Assembly (NCBI GenBank): GCA_023375785.1
Contig: SZWC01006891.1
Location: 19,405 to 83,404, forward strand
Direction: 5' to 3'
Length of the DNA stretch: 64,000 bases
Source: Penium margaritaceum
Taxonomy: Eukaryota; Streptophyta; Zygnematophyceae; Desmidiales; Peniaceae
The notes under the pieces: generated by a model
Told to the model about the DNA's origin: nothing
Seen by the model: only the letters and a program-made list of their open reading frames with translations
Databases searched by the model: none
Program-made: the position numbers and the translations under genes
In this document: positions 63,133 to 64,000 of the stretch, piece by piece
Layout of the letters: each line of letters begins with the position of its first letter
Numbering within the stretch: the stretch's first letter is position 1

Positions 63133-64000
63133 CCGTTAAAGTGGATTTGCTGCTGCCTCAGCAGCAGGAGACACAACGGGCTCGTTGGTATACTTCTTCT
63201 TCGTGTGTCCCTTCTGGCCGCAGCGGGGAAATATGTAGTTCTTCTGACGCTTGTCCTCGCAGTCCCACCGAGCGCTCTTCAGCCGTCCTGCTCCGCGTTT
63301 GGGTCCTGGCTACTGCCACAGCAGTCCATCCGGGGCTTTCACTGACGCAGGGTTAACGCCTGGCATGGGGAAGTTGTAGGTGCGCCTGTAGGCCATTCGA
63401 GTGAGTCCAACGTCGCACAGTAGCTCGGTTTGCTCCCCACGGCCAATGATGAATGCGCATGCATGCGCACAAGGCTGGCCCCACTCCTTCCACGCACCGC
63501 AACTGCACGTCCGGTCCTACATGTTCACCATACGGGTCCTGTTGCTTGGCCCCGTCACGCTACAACTCTGGGGCCCTTCCTCCACGACGTCGTAGTTGTG
63601 CGCTAGGAGGCTGGTGTTGAGCAGGCACTTTGCCGGTGTTGGCGCAAGTCCGCCTTCGCATGACTTGCTCAGTTTGCGCCTGTCTGCCAAAAAAAACTGC
63701 ACCCATGTGTACAGAGGCACAAAACAGGAGAAGGGAAATAGTTTCCTACACTCAACGATGTGGGCGTTCAAAGACTCCGCCGCGTTCGAGGTGGTGTGTC
63801 CGCCACGGCTGAGAGGAAAGTACAGCCTGGCCCAATGCTCCCTCGGTATGCCGCCCACCCCGTCTGCTCCGAGGAGGTACACTACAGCGTGGGAGTTCAT
63901 GGCACGCATCTGTTCTTCACACCTCGTCCATTCTGCGGGTGTGAGGGCATGTGCCAGCCGCCAAAACCAATACCCAGCTTGCTTACTAAACTTCTGCCTT
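63133..64000 (-). pseudogene. Mutator-like (MULE) transposase, C-terminal part
   Basis: Minus-strand frame open from the right edge: KQAGYWFWRLAHALTPAEWT, REHWARLYFPLSRGGHTTSN, AAESLNAHIVECRKLFPF. The W-A-R-x-Y-F-P...T-S-N-x-A-E-S-L-N block is the hallmark of MuDR/MULE transposases just after the catalytic core. A TAG at 63514-63516 interrupts, then the SWIM zinc finger CSCGAWKEWGQPCAH (CxC...CxH complete). A second TAG (about 63310) precedes a decayed zinc knuckle FPRCGQKGHTKKKY in which two cysteines are replaced. MULE transposases cut and paste DNA between long inverted repeats; none of these is visible here. The N-terminal part is outside the window. A pseudogene, or one with unrecognised introns. 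Confidence 0.85.

Noticed and set aside
1-64000. rRNA genes, organelle insertions or bacterial operons
   Set aside because: No conserved rRNA stretches, organelle genes or Shine-Dalgarno-spaced gene clusters were seen; every long conserved frame belongs to a transposable element.

Overview
The window is eukaryotic nuclear DNA of the plant lineage, made almost entirely of nested and decayed LTR retrotransposons. The case for the plant lineage rests on several points: Ty1/copia and Ty3/gypsy (chromovirus) families, primer-binding sites complementary to a plant-type initiator tRNA-Met, a Mutator-like (MULE) transposase with a SWIM finger, and premature stops of the CAG-to-TAG type expected from CHG methylation. 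The species cannot be named from the sequence. A TE-rich streptophyte with a large genome would fit. No bacterial operon, rRNA gene, CRISPR array or confident housekeeping gene is present.

Layout. 1-4300: 5' part of gypsy element A1 on the minus strand, with a full-length gag, inserted into the reverse transcriptase of copia element B (4301 to about 6.1 kb, plus). 6240-9525: a chromovirus fragment K (minus), an orphan LTR L with a perfect primer site, a 61-bp minisatellite, and a truncated LTR of family H split by a solo LTR of family M. 9526-13149: no recognisable gene apart from a possible RT relic. 13150-24803: copia F, interrupted in its last codons by copia H (18366-24078). 24807-36058: gypsy A2, a decayed relative of A1, interrupted at its RT by copia C (30250 to about 34560); the far side of C is fused to a gypsy integrase tail by a deletion. 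37041-60068: chromovirus G, bounded by a perfect CTGAG target duplication and split at its integrase/chromodomain junction by copia D (42316-59273, minus). D itself carries a solo C LTR, a palindromic GTGTATC-rich insertion and an almost complete copia E (51929-57960). 60069-64000: less repetitive flanking DNA with two unassigned ORFs and a broken MULE on the minus strand.

How the parts relate. Insertion order can be read from the nesting: G before D before E and solo C; A2 before F and C; F before H; B before A1. Most coding regions are pseudogenes, yet LTR ends, primer sites and target duplications remain legible. Two features recur. Copia families C, E, F and H place complementarity to the anticodon stem-loop of initiator tRNA-Met directly after the 5' LTR, whereas the gypsy elements use its 3' end. 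The LTRs of copia E, F and M also carry a tRNA-like block with A-box and B-box motifs upstream of a TATA-like motif.
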